Source: Prostheceraeus crozeri
Lineage: Eukaryota > Platyhelminthes > Polycladida > Euryleptidae
DNA length: 64,000 bases
Direction: 5' to 3'
Assembly: GCA_907163375.1 (NCBI GenBank)
Contig: CAJQUW010008029.1
Span: 62,001 to 126,000, forward strand
Each line of letters opens with the position of its first letter. Position 1 is the first letter of the stretch. The notes under the pieces are model-generated. The model ran no database searches and was not told where the DNA came from. It saw only the letters and a program-made list of their open reading frames with translations. The translations under genes and the position numbers were made by a program. Positions 1 to 13,500 of the stretch are shown in pieces.

Positions 1-1442
1 AGCTAAATATGAAACACTGATTCGTTAGCAAAACCGATACTACCAAGCTAGTTTTACCACTTATTTCATCAGATTCTTACCAGCTGTCTGAATAACAAAC
101 CCCATAAGCATAAATGCAAAACAACAGGTTGAATTATAAAAAAATGTATTCCATTCAGCACTTTATTGAACAAATAGTTCATTTCCAATCACCAAAACTT
201 TACGCGAGATGAAAGAACCTTCTACACACAATGTCATTTAATATTTCCGTAACATATATTACATATACTTCATTATGAACATCAGAATGATATATTGACC
301 GTCAGGAGTTACAAGCACATTCACATTTTTATACATTCCAATCAACTGACCATCAGTGAAAGTGAATAATACATTTTATACTACACCGTTTGAGATGCGC
401 AAATATGCACATGTATTTGGAAGGCTATGAGCAAACCGTCCGGAATCCACATGTGTGAATTACTAAATTATGTCACCGTATGATCATTCTCAAAACCCAA
501 AGACATCAAATGTCAAATCGAGGAGATCTCGATTGAATTTATTGAACAAGTCGTTAACAATAAGGTAGACAATTGAACGGATACATAGCATATTAATCCG
601 CGATGACTTATTTCTGATCAGAAGTTAACAGCTTTCAAAAAAGTTGGCATAATCAATCATTTTTGTTATGAATTTGAGTCAATGCCAATTTTGCATTTCA
701 CCATCAATCTTTAGAGATCTTATATACATCCAATTATTGACTATATACACAACAATCAACATTTATATATCCACTAACACAATTTAAGGCCGATAGTCAT
801 CAAAGATTAATTTATTATTGCTGATAAGAGATGCAATTATATTACCCATCCGATAACGTCATATGTTTGAGTTTCAAAAATCGAGCATACATCAACTCAG
901 AAATCGTAAGACAAAAAGTAAGACAGAAATCAAATTAAAAACAATCGAAAAAGCAATCTAAAACGTCCGTGATATACATGAGTGACGAAGTGGATGGAAA
1001 AGAAAGAGAACAAAACTCTCTATGACGAAACATTAATACGAAAGTTGGAAAAGTTATCATTTCTGTTTCGTCCGACATGTTTACACTTTCAACCTATACA
1101 AAAATAATATTATCTTACAACATTTCATCACTGCGCGTCAGAGATGCTTTCTTGAAAAAAATTTCACGAGTTAACGTTGTAACTTATTATTATATCACGT
1201 ATCACAAATTACATCACATAATATGTGTATCACGTGTACACTGATATGGACTTACGATCGAAGTCCATTATTTTAAGGCGAAACAGAAATACCGGATAAC
1301 TTTTCGGCGACATTTATGATATCACAGTTTCATTCTAGAAAAATAAAGAGAATGAAAACAGTTGAAGAATATACAGATATACAGTAAAACGTCCAATTCC
1401 GATGATTGCAGATGTATGGCATATGTAGCAAAAACCAAGCCG
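1..1442 (-). other. Probable ZFAND4 3' UTR and downstream flank
   Basis: No coding signal is visible. Downstream of the stop on the minus strand, AATAAA hexamers lie at 816-811, 543-538 and 167-162. The last would give a 3' UTR of about 1.3 kb. Which one is used cannot be told from sequence alone. Confidence 0.35.
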
Positions 1443-1578
1443 TTAAATCTTTGGTAGCTTAGAAGCCGTTATAACAGGATTGGCCTCTTCTATTAATTTT
1501 CTTCCCTCTGCCTTGTAGTCGTATGGACAATTGTGAGTCTCAGCATAGCGGTGTCGGGCACAAAAATTGTTCCCACAT
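1443..1578 (-). CDS. ZFAND4: ZFAND4 last coding exon (second half of AN1 finger, C-terminus)
   Basis: After acceptor TTCTTGCAG the exon supplies the last base of the split Arg codon and then CGNNFCARHRYAETHNCPYDY, completing the AN1 finger. It ends ANPVITASKLPKI and stop TAA. The phase (2+1) matches exon 3 exactly, so no exon need lie in the 15.6 kb between them. This block is among the best conserved parts of the family. Confidence 0.95.
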
Positions 1579-4500
1579 CTGCAAGAAAAAAGCGTTAAGT
1601 TTTATAAAGAGAGCCTTAACCTTAGGTATAAGTTAACCTTGAATATATTTGAAAATGCAATGGCATCGTGCATGAGAGCTGAATCGAGTTATGGCATATT
1701 GAATATTTAGAAAGATATCCGAGTGATTCGGATGTGTGACAAGAACATTTAATACAATCTTATCACTTGACATTTCTTGCAATTTCTACCTGTTTCAATT
1801 TCAATACAGTCTTCCAGATTTTTAGGACTACTCAAGAAGACATTTTCAATCATTCTATTCAGCCGTGATGTCTTGTGTGTATTGATACCCAATTTGATTA
1901 CATAATATATCACTTAGATGGTCCATCCCGATTATTTCATCAGTAATATCATCGAAGAAGCAAGCACAATAACTACATGGTTTTGATTTTTCATAATGAA
2001 ATTGGGAATTAAATTCAAAATCACTTCATTATATGAAATGGAAAAAGGAAATGGCTAGCGCATTAGCGTCAACCTGTTATCAGCAATGCTGTAAAATGGA
2101 AGGACCAAGAATGAAATATTGCATTTGAGCATCCCACATTTTTTAGCGATAGGTCATACGCAGGAGCCCTATGATATAGGATGCTGGATCTTAGGTACGC
2201 ACGCATAATACACACAATACATGTACTCGTATGTACATCTTAGGAAAATGACACTTATATTAATTTCGAGCAGGCCTAACCTATGATAGGCCCACCTTTT
2301 GCCCACTGCTTTTGTTTTTTTGAAATTGCTCAATTGCTCACAAGAATTGGTGTTTTTCAATGCAGCTGTACATATGATTTCACATAAACATAACGTGCAT
2401 TAAGCAACTTAAAACGACTGTCGTTAAGTAAAAATGTAGTGTCACTCTACAAAAGGCCAACTGGTGCTGCAAGCCTACTCACATAAGATTCTGACAAATT
2501 TAAGTGCAATGTTTTAACAGATGAAAGGATTACAACTGCCACAGAATCTGGGAGTATAATGTGTACAATATGTATTACCAAATCAGCAATTTTAGGAGGC
2601 ACATATTTTCCCTTTTAAAGCATAAACATATGTGATGGTTGGATAATTTCGCATGTTTTCCAAAATCTTCTACATAATATCAAATACTGCCAGAATTTAC
2701 AATGATGCAACCATGCCTACTGTCCAGGTGGTGTCTAAAAGTCAAACTAAGTGATTTTCAGGATGGACTTTTTTCGCTAAGTGTGATTTCCTTGAGAATT
2801 TGTTGCCGAAAAAAAATCAAGTCATTTTTTTCCAAGCGTCAAGCTAGATATTAAACTATTGTTAATAATAATTTTTGAAAATTTTAATTAATTTAATTAA
2901 TAATAATTAAACTAAGGTTAATAATAACAAGACCTTATTTATTGACCGTGTCATTCTTTTTTAAAAAATTTAACTATTGGTACAGATACCCCAGCTCCCA
3001 GATTTATGAGGGTACAAAACTAAAGCTTTGGCACCGGTGCATCAGCCAGTATGACAAATCGAAAATCTGAAATTGATTTTTGGCAAACTGGGTGCATCAT
3101 ATAACGAGTCCGGTAAGAAATTTCATGTAAACTCGTTAAGATGCAAAAATTCTTTGCCGGTTCCTAATGCATAAATTGCGAGTTTATGCTCGCATGTACG
3201 AATTATGGTAAACACAAATAAGTACACGACTTCGGTGTGAGCAGCCATGAATAGTATTTCATAGAATAAAATGGTACTTATTGCATAGCCTTATCACTTG
3301 TGATTTTACAATAAACCACGCTCTAACAACACAACACCATCTCCCCACAGATGCAATTCTCAACATCATCAGGAAATAGATTTACTAAGCCATCAGATAC
3401 ACGTAAGTTCACATATTTACTTGCATACTTCAATTGAGATTCTAAGACAATAAACTGAAATAGTGGACTTACTAATCATTTTAATAACAGTTGAAATCGT
3501 TTTATTTCACTTACAAAGAATCCCAAGATTCCCAATCGTTTTCTTAGTTACCCTGTCTTCCCTGCTATTTAAAAGCTAATACCCTACTTAGTTCAAATTT
3601 AATGACCCAAACATAATTCTCGGACGATTCTCAGGATCGGACGCCACCCTGATAGGAACAAAATGCATTAATAACTCTTAGTGCCATCTACTTTCGAATG
3701 CATCAATTTACTACTAACATGCTCTCTATATCTACTCTACATGTACATGCGAGCATTTATTTTGAATGTATCATTCCACATATTCAATCAGACCGACAAT
3801 ATTCGAAAATTTTGTTTCAGTTGGTCCCATTCTTTTTCGGCAACTCTCACGGCAATTCTGCAATGTCTTTGTTGATTACGCATGCAGTCATAAATTCTTT
3901 CCACTAGCTGATGTTGCTTCGCGAAATTCATGGCTGACATCGTTTCCATTCAGTTTTCCAATTCTACAAATTATCACTCAGGAACTTATAAGCACGAAAC
4001 AATGTCATCATCATTGATGAAAAATAACTGAAATGATTGCAGTCATCGGCAGCGGAGGTTTGTGCCTCAACATTATTGATAGACAATTCCTCATAATTCC
4101 ACCCCAGTGTTTATCATTTGCCCTTATTCCTGTTTAATCAAAAGATACAGTGAACTCGTAATTCTAAACTCAGGGTTTTTTTACTTTTTACCATTTATCG
4201 CAGCATAAAAATTATTTGCCGTAACAAGGGGAGTCTCTTTTGAAACTGATAATTGAATTCACATTATCGCTCGCACGGGAAAGGACAGCGCAATGAAACA
4301 GGATTACTTCTATAATGAAGTTGACTGATGAGCAATTTTTGACATTTCATATTTGCCCCTGATAGTTTTACCAATTCTAAATACATTTTCACATTTTTGA
4401 CTTTGCTGATAGAGGACGAATATCTTGCGATTGCTAAAAGTTGTCTGTCTCAAATTCCAACGAGATTTTTATTATATCAAAGGATGGTGTTTTAAGCTGC

Positions 4501-7500
4501 ACCGTTGTAACATTTTTATTTCATTTTTGTACGAAAACGAGAATGCCCTTTATCATCACAAAATCTCGCGGAACCTCTCTCCTCCCTACTTGCTTTCGTA
4601 TTGGCTGATGGTGACAATAAAAGAAGAGGAACCTTCCAAATAACATCAAAACAGGAGAAATGATCAATAGATGCCCTTTTATATCCACGTTTTGATTTGC
4701 ACAAAAAAGTTGTTGTTAAGACAAACAACGAATTGTATAATACCTTGTTGGGCTTTGCCACGTCTGCGAGTAACAGTGTCAAGCCCATATGGCAATCACG
4801 GCATTGTTGTTTCCATTCAGTCCGACCATGATATTTTTTGTAACGGCCTCGCGAAACGTAATAACTTTCCGCCTTTATTAATGATTTACTTCATCATTAC
4901 TATCACTTTTGTGGATACACAATAACGAATTCTTCAATCATATACTAGGACTATATCTGTGTGTTGTATGTGTTAATCCCGATAACATGTAGTGTATTCA
5001 TCGACTGCATTTATTTTATTATTGGATTATTACCATTTCCTGAGAGACACTATAAGCCTATTTGTTTTTGGTACTTTTCAATGCATCTCTTAATCCTTAT
5101 TACTTATTTCTGTCGACTAATAGCTCAATAATGTTTCCGACTTCATGAATCTTTGCCAAATTAAATTGCAATTTTCTGACAATCGCACTGTCCTAACGGA
5201 AATATCGATATATAAATATGCAACAATACATCATTGTATCCATCTAAGCAAATATAATTGAAAAAAACTGATGCTGAGCTTTAGTGAGACACTGCAAAAC
5301 CGGGACATGCATCTGTATCGGAATATGGTTTCGGGATGCCGAGACAAATGCGCCTAAAACAGGACACCTGGTTACACTGAGTCAAGCATTAAAATCAGAC
5401 ATTTCACATCCAAATACTTGAATGCACAGGTAGTATCGTAGATTAGTGTGTGCTCGCTCGAACAAACTGATGCATTTACATTAGCGTCAACACCATATGA
5501 TCTGCAATAAAATATTTCCGATGAAATAAAACTCCATTTATTGACTTTCTCATTTCAGGCACTTTTCAGGCCCGTTTCTGCACCAAAATGTGAGACCCAA
5601 GCCGGTCGTTGGGCTACTCGCATCACTTACAGGTCTATGTCAATCTAGGACAATTCCACAGAATCAATCTCGACATCAAATTTTCAAACTGCTCTAATGT
5701 ATCTAAGATGTAGCTAAGTATCTTAACTTACCGAAAATTATATGGATTTAGTTGGATCTGATGCATCTGAGCTACCAACAATTTGCAAAAGAACGCCTTA
5801 CATTTTTTCGCTAAATAATGCAAAGTTATGACATCAAGTAAATCAGCTGCTGTGCTTGAAAAAATAGTTACGTCGTTTATTAGAATTATACCGATTGCAT
5901 CCATCTTAAGAGATATTCAGGTAATCTCTTGGTTTCATCACTTGCGCTACGTCCGACACCAAATTGATCTTTTTAAAGTTTGCACGTGGACTATTGATTT
6001 TTCTAAAACTGCGATTCAAATCCTCTTTTGGTTCGGCAGGAGATTCTATTGTAGGCTCGCAATCCTGGCTTCCAAAATTATTCTTCATAGTCACTCCCTC
6101 GTTGATCATACATCTAAATGCAATCTTATATCAGAAATGAAAATGAATGAAAATTTCAAGAAAATAATCATAAGAATGCACACATGGTAAATGTAGGCCT
6201 ACATCAATTCTGCTGTCAATCTCTATTTTCATTGCCTTTCATTTTCCTCTAGGTTGTGTGCTCCATGTAAGAAGCAAAATCATCGCTTCTATCTTCGACT
6301 ATTTTTCACTAGCCAACAGCGGTGGTGGTAGAAAGAGTTTCATTACAGCATGCTTGCTACTTATTTCAATCAAAGCTACGTTTTGCACGGACAAGTGAAA
6401 CATGAATTCTCATAACGAATGAAAGATATCAAGGAAATGCTTGAAAATGACTTTGATGAAAATGATTACAAAAAAATGTGCACCATGATAGCTTAACAAC
6501 AAACGATACTTTCCAATTATTTCAGTAAAACAATGTATGGAGTTCCATGAGATGTGAGCAGGTATATTTGCATGGCTGCGTATATCATATTTTCAAGAAT
6601 TTTGTCTGCGCCAATCCTGTTATTAATCTACCATGTCGCCCTCATGTGGAACTTAAGTCTAACCCGCAGCTAGTTGTTTCGATTAAAATTTTCAACGAGT
6701 AGTTACAGCGTTATTTCAGGTTGTTGTGGTGACACGTGATGACCACATGAGTTAAGATGTGCATCGCACGACACAAAATAACTATTTTTTACATGTAGCC
6801 TAAGGTTTGATTACCATGAAATATTACGACATGTAGCTTTGTTGATACCGTACTTTCTACTGGGTGTGGTAGCAGTTACCTACATCAATTATTCATTTTC
6901 AAGCTGTCTATTTCCTTAGGAATTCTCATCGTGCTACATTTTTCGCTTGAATGTGATTTAGCTAAAAATGCTTTTCCATGACCTTTATTAGGCCATGTGA
7001 ATTAAAATCCCAAGTATATTTAAGCAAAAACACTAAATAGTGTGTGAATTAGCATTATTTCTTTAGTGCACAGCTAATGAGGTATAGCACTAAACTTCTA
7101 CTTTACTAAAATGTTATACGCCATTTATGTTGGATAATTCGAAAATTCACTTCGGTGTCAAATGTAAAGATGAAAATTACCACACTTGTCAATAAATTTA
7201 TTCTAAAAATACGAAGTCACGACGTTTCGGATGATGCTACAGCCATTATCAAGTGGAAAGAACCAGTCTGCAAAAGAACACCAACTATAGAACATGAACG
7301 CTATTTACAAGTCTGTTTGCGGTAAGAACATCATGTTGATAAAAACCATCATTAAGATTCAATACATTAGGTTGATTGGACGGATGGTGGGCAAGGGCGT
7401 TATTCATGTCAAAATTTACAACTGCTTTTCTATGTTCTTTAAAACGAGTGGTAAAAGATCTGCCAGTCTCTCCTCCTATATAAAATTTATCGCAATTTTT

Positions 7501-10500
7501 ACAAGGGATGCTATAGATGCCGCACTCAGTTTTTTTACATTTGTTATTTGTTGTTTAAAGAGGAACGAATCGTGTTAGGAAACTTAAAAACAAGTTTGTG
7601 ATTAAATGAATGAGTGAAACGATGATTTCTCGAAATATCAAGAGAAGAAACAAAAAGAACAGATAAAAACTTAAAAGAATCATTACGATCGACAGGTCTG
7701 GAAGAAAAGAAAGTGGATTTAGCTTTGGTAAGAGATTTACATAAAACAGTGGACGGATAAGCAAGTTTAGAAAGAGATTGAGATATGAAAGAAATTTCGT
7801 CATCCAAAAATTCAGGGCTACATAAACGCATAGCGCGTAAAAATAGACCTTGGGTAACATTAGTCTTAATAAAACGAGGATGAAATGAAAAAAATGTAAG
7901 TTAGAATTCGAATAAGATGATTTTCTGTAAACAGAAAATCTGAAAAACCGATCAACACGATGTATAAAGACACCAAGAAATGGAATAGAATTATTGGATT
8001 CCCATTCAAAGGTAAATTGAAGGGTAGGGTATAGAGAGTTGATAAAAGATAAGAAGGAAGATAAATCAAAATCAGAAGAACATGCCATTTATGTGTCATT
8101 GCAACTTCTTATATTGGCCTAGTTAATGTCTTTGAAGCGAATATTATCTTCTTTGCTCGAATAAATGTCCATTGTCGAAGACAGCTTTGGTTACAATTGA
8201 AGAACAAAGTTGCATATACTTTTTAAGTGTTGAATCTTGCGAACTAAATGAAACTAAGGAAAGGCGCCTGCTAAACTGCCATGATTGCATTACAGTCGCA
8301 TTCAGGAATATGAATTATGTAACCATATATAATGCCATTAAATGAACAAATACAATCAAAGAAAAAGTAAAATGCCACAAAACACAAATTTTTGAATTGG
8401 AGGCTGCTTTTCTGAAGTGATCTATCAGTTGATTCGCGAGTATTACGTCCGACAACGTCGAAAATGAAATATTTTAACTTTCCATCAAAATTTCTTTACT
8501 TTCCCTTTTTGCGTATACAATACTTAATTAAGCGCATCAACTTCAGAAATCAGTTGGATGCGATAACCTAAACATCGACAATTCGCAGGAAATTTAGTAG
8601 AAATTTTTCAACCTCAAAAAATGAATTTCTGCGATTACGTCAACATCATGCTATTTTTAAATGTTTTCGGATTATCATGACTATTCGTTACATCGCCAAT
8701 CACGTTTTGAGAACTTCGACTCATTCCACATACAGCTAAGCCATTCCAAATTGTTCAACATATTTGTACAGATCGATTTTCCCAAGACACCATTGAAAAT
8801 TCCCTCTAAATAAAGATAAGTAAATAATTTAGAGCTTAGTCTTCTTTTATCATTCTGCAATGGCAAGACAACGCCTGTAAGAACTCGATTAGTGCGATGT
8901 TCACATGCACGACCTCGACATGAGACAGCACAGAATATCACTGAGGAAATTAATGCACCCTGATCAACCGAAAACTTCAGAATGCTTTGTAAAAAATACT
9001 GATATTCTACGTTTCTGGAGCATATATGAATAAATCTAAGTGTCATTACTTAGTTGAGCTGTCAATATCTGGTGAGAGGTTTCTCCTCACTGCAAATTCT
9101 GATGGTCATCTGATGATCAAAATACTGACATCCCAGGAGATAAATTAGATTGACGATCAAATAGATTCAAGAACAGTTCTGTCAGTTGGCGATGAATTCT
9201 TAATGCACGACAGGAAGAAATTTTCAAAACATGCTGAGAAACCTTGTTACGCAGAAAATGTCAATAAAAATTCTTTCTAGTTTTCTTTGTATCAATTTAT
9301 CCTTTCTAACAACAGTCCTTAATGGACAATATTCATTTGGGACTTTACTGATAATAAGTGATGCATAAGATATGACTACATACTACGAAACAACTCACAT
9401 AAATTAGAAAGCTAGATATGTTCATGGTGTGGAAAGCTCAATGAAAAATGTTGCTCTCGGAAATCAAGCCGCTGCGCGAGGCATTTCGCCCGACTCAGGA
9501 CAACCCAGATTGCATTTAGCGTTCCCAGTAAGAAACGTAATAAAAGAAGAAGGTTTTAGAGCCCTTCAACAACAAAAATTCCCGAACTTTTGAATCTGCG
9601 GCGGGGGGAGGTCAATAGGCAATGGTATACAGTTAGCATCGTATATATTTTTATACGATGCATGGATGATGAAGCCTTAGCACTCCTTCATGTTATGGGC
9701 TAGCACGGTTTTGACAAAGACTCTTCTGGAACGCAGTGGTCTGGATGACATTCTTGCCGACTTCCAATGACACTTTCGGGGCTCGGCGTCTCGAACAAAA
9801 CAACCCCGCAAGGTTAAGCACCTAACTGCGCCTCGGAGACCAGTGACAATACAATACTCGCACAATACATCGTTACAGATAAAATCCTTTTACTTACATG
9901 TACAGTGTGCTTGCTTGCGAAATTACCGAACATTTTTCCAGGTCAATCAACCACATTGAAGGAAAGTTTCAGTACTTTTCAGGCTAGTTGCATTTTCACT
10001 TCCCTAACTTTTGGACTGAAGATAGGCAGGCTGAGAACTATACTCGTATCATGAGGTGGATTGGCCTGAAGTCTATCATTGTCATATATCATATTTGTCA
10101 TAAATGTGTCGAACGTGGGATATTACCAATGCCTGCTTATAACATACACGCTCTTGTAACCATTGCCATGCGTTTTCTATTTTTTCAGAATTAACATTCA
10201 TTACGTACATAGCTCTTTCTCAGCTATTTGGTCATTTAAATTTTCTGTGGGTTATCTTGCGAACAGACCACGCGAGGTATGTCAAGGATTTAGCTTCACA
10301 GCAGAAGTCTGTTCAGAAATACAATCAAACAACAGAGTTGGCCTACACAAACAAAAAATGTGCCTATTTGGCATTTGTCATGCAAAATAGTTTACAGATG
10401 CACAAACTTCTCTTTAGCAGAAATGCGACGGCTAAGAAATTGCACTCTTTATAGCGTATTTCAGACGATAGTGTTCAACTATCTTCCGAGCATTGGCCAC

Positions 10501-13500
10501 TACGCAGTTTCGGAAATCACCTCAAAACTAAATTTTTTCAATGAAAGACTCTTCATCATGCTTGGTGTTCAGAAGGTCTAAATAATAGCTCGTTCTTCAA
10601 ATTTAAGAATGCTTCTTCCCGAAATGTTTATGAATCGCTTGCTAGCAGATGAGATAGAAGATCATAATGTCAACATTCGTTAATTCTTCAAATTTATGGG
10701 CAAGTAGCCAATGGATATGCTTGAAATTTATCCAAAAAACTGTCGGAGAAATGAAGAATCACTCCGAAAATTCACATCAAGTTTCGACCCTTCGGCAGAT
10801 AGAATAAGATCTATTGTAGCAAAGACCGGTCTTGCTTTTCATAATAATAATGAACACATGACAGACGTTTAATTTTGGATAGCTTCTGATAACCTATGAA
10901 GCCAACTGTGCATTATTTTGTCGTAAACGAAAAATGATTCTGATATTCTCCAATACCCTTATGACTGAAAACATTGTCGGAAAAAAGAGGCGTGCCAAAG
11001 TTTTAATTGTTGCTGTCAATAATCACTTCTACGAGCTGTTTAACCCATCAATGGCGAGTGGCAGCTTTTTCTACCATATCGACCTTCATCGTTTGGGACA
11101 GCAACGTTCCCCCTCATACGATGCCTAGAACGCTTCCACCGCAAATTGCATTTGAAAGAAAATCGTCATTAATGTGTTAATCATTTAATAGATTACAACA
11201 TGATTTCGAGAATTAATCTATTTCTAATCAGTCTTTCTGGTAAGTAACGTGCAAATTATCCAAAGCCTAGGTGTAAAACTTCAGGAGTTTTGATAGAAAG
11301 AGTGATTTTGAGTTTTAATGTTTTCATGATGTTCCACGACCGCATGTACCCAGTATATAGCATTACAATATAGGATAAGTCCCGACCAACTACGTTCAGA
11401 AAGTCTTTCATTCTCAAAATGACTTTCATCACGATGACATAATGGAGTTCTAGATCAATAACAAAAATGTCGAACTTGATGTAGAAAGCCACCAACGCTC
11501 TGTAAAATCTGTCCGAAATAAAGAAGGAATATGTTGCGTCTTAAAAACAACTTCAATTCATAAAAATTCAATACTTCCGTAGAATAAAAATGCATTTATC
11601 GATGCTTGCAATACAAGTCTCGAGTTCATAAGTTAAAAATAATCATGCAAAATTTGCTCTTGTGACCTTCAGTAGTCTTGCTATCGAGGTTTATAGTACC
11701 TACTAAAATTCACATATCTTCGTCAACTGACAGTGTGACATTTAGATTATATCTTCAAAATATCACTTGAGACATATTTGGTAAGCCTAGGTCAAGGAGG
11801 TAAGAGCAAAGTAAAAAATGATACATCGAGCTCTACATTTTTTGATGCCTTTTTCATTGTCATATTATAGGCAGCACAAAAATGTCATTTCAGATTATCC
11901 ATCAAACCCTCTCACTCGGGTTTTTCAGCCTTTTTATATTTCGGGCATCAACCGATAGAAAGCAATCGGAAGACATCAATACAACCTGAAAAGCTAGCTA
12001 CTTCATTTAGATTACCAACTTGATGATTTCTTCATCAGCGAGAAGATAGATACATTAAGATGCATCAAAGCTGTGCAACATACTCCAAGATGGTTTGTGT
12101 TAGCCTAGTCTATGTACGTTTTGGGGAAACTAGGGCACTTTCATGCATGGACACATTCGTTCATCGCAGTTAGTGTTATTACTTGAATGAATTGACTTCC
12201 TATGGAGATATAATAACAAGGGTTCATATTCTACCGTGCCAGTAAAATCTACATATGCCATGCTATCCACGTTATGTTACGTAAAAAGAAACCTTTTTAG
12301 CCTTTTTCCTGAAATTTTTCATTTCTTAATGATTTCGTGCTACTGATGAATTGCTTAGGTCTATGTCTAAACTTCCAACGCTATGGATTTATTTCAACGT
12401 ACAAAAATTATTTGCGACCTTCTATAACAATAGTGTACCTTCATCAAAAGAAATTTCGATTTTAGTTACAATTCACAACATAGGGCACATTCGTTCACAC
12501 ATCAGGTGGGGCATATTCGTGCAGATCCTATTTTTTGATTGATGCAATATTGCTTGAATTTATTGCCTAAATTGACGGGCTACTTTCAAAATATAATCAT
12601 GGCCATTATAAATAAGTATATTGATAAAAATGCGAAATGGATAACTTTCGTAGTAACCCAAAATTGTGTAAGCTAGCTGGAAATGCCACTTTTATCTGAG
12701 ATCCCTTTCGAATCGGAATGAGGACGATCAGAATCTACCAGCGACGAATGAAGAGAAGGGATCTACACAGAACAACGATTAGGCCTATACCCGCTGCAGG
12801 GAACTTCCGACAATAACACCCACAGCAAGAAAGTGGCATCTATTTTCGATTCGCCGCGGCTCTTGAAGGTTTAAAATCAACTTCCTAATACGTTGCCCGC
12901 ATAACCACTATTGATGACGAGGACCACGCTAAAAAAATATCCACTGAATCGTCCATAAATTAAAAATGTTATTCAAAATGGCTGGGAATGACATCTTTGA
13001 AGATGGCACTTGTCAGATAATCGAACTAGCTGACGAAAACATAAGTGGTAATGGACGCAAAGTCTGCGTGTGCTTCAGTGAAAGTGCTGACATTTTAGAA
13101 TATTGAAGTTTTTCCAGCTTCTTATGCTGCATTATTTTGGAATCATAAAGTAAAAAATTCTTCAGTGGTATAGTTCTCTTCAAAATTTCTTTATTGGCAA
13201 GCTTTCGGGTGATCCACCCTTCCTCAGGCACGACAAGTTGAGAGTGAACAAGACAAGCTGGAAAACATGCACAATCACTGTTAAACACAAATTACTTAAC
13301 CCTCGCACTACGAAATGGGGTACAGGTGTACCCCAGCTATAATAATTTGCAGATATCTATGAACATATGTTTTCATGATAAATTTACTCCGGAGTGTTTA
13401 AATATCTTAACTTGTTTTATATAACACGGTATTTGAAATTAGGATAAGTTTCATTTTATTAAGAGTTTTCAACGACTTATTACATATGGGGTACACGTGT

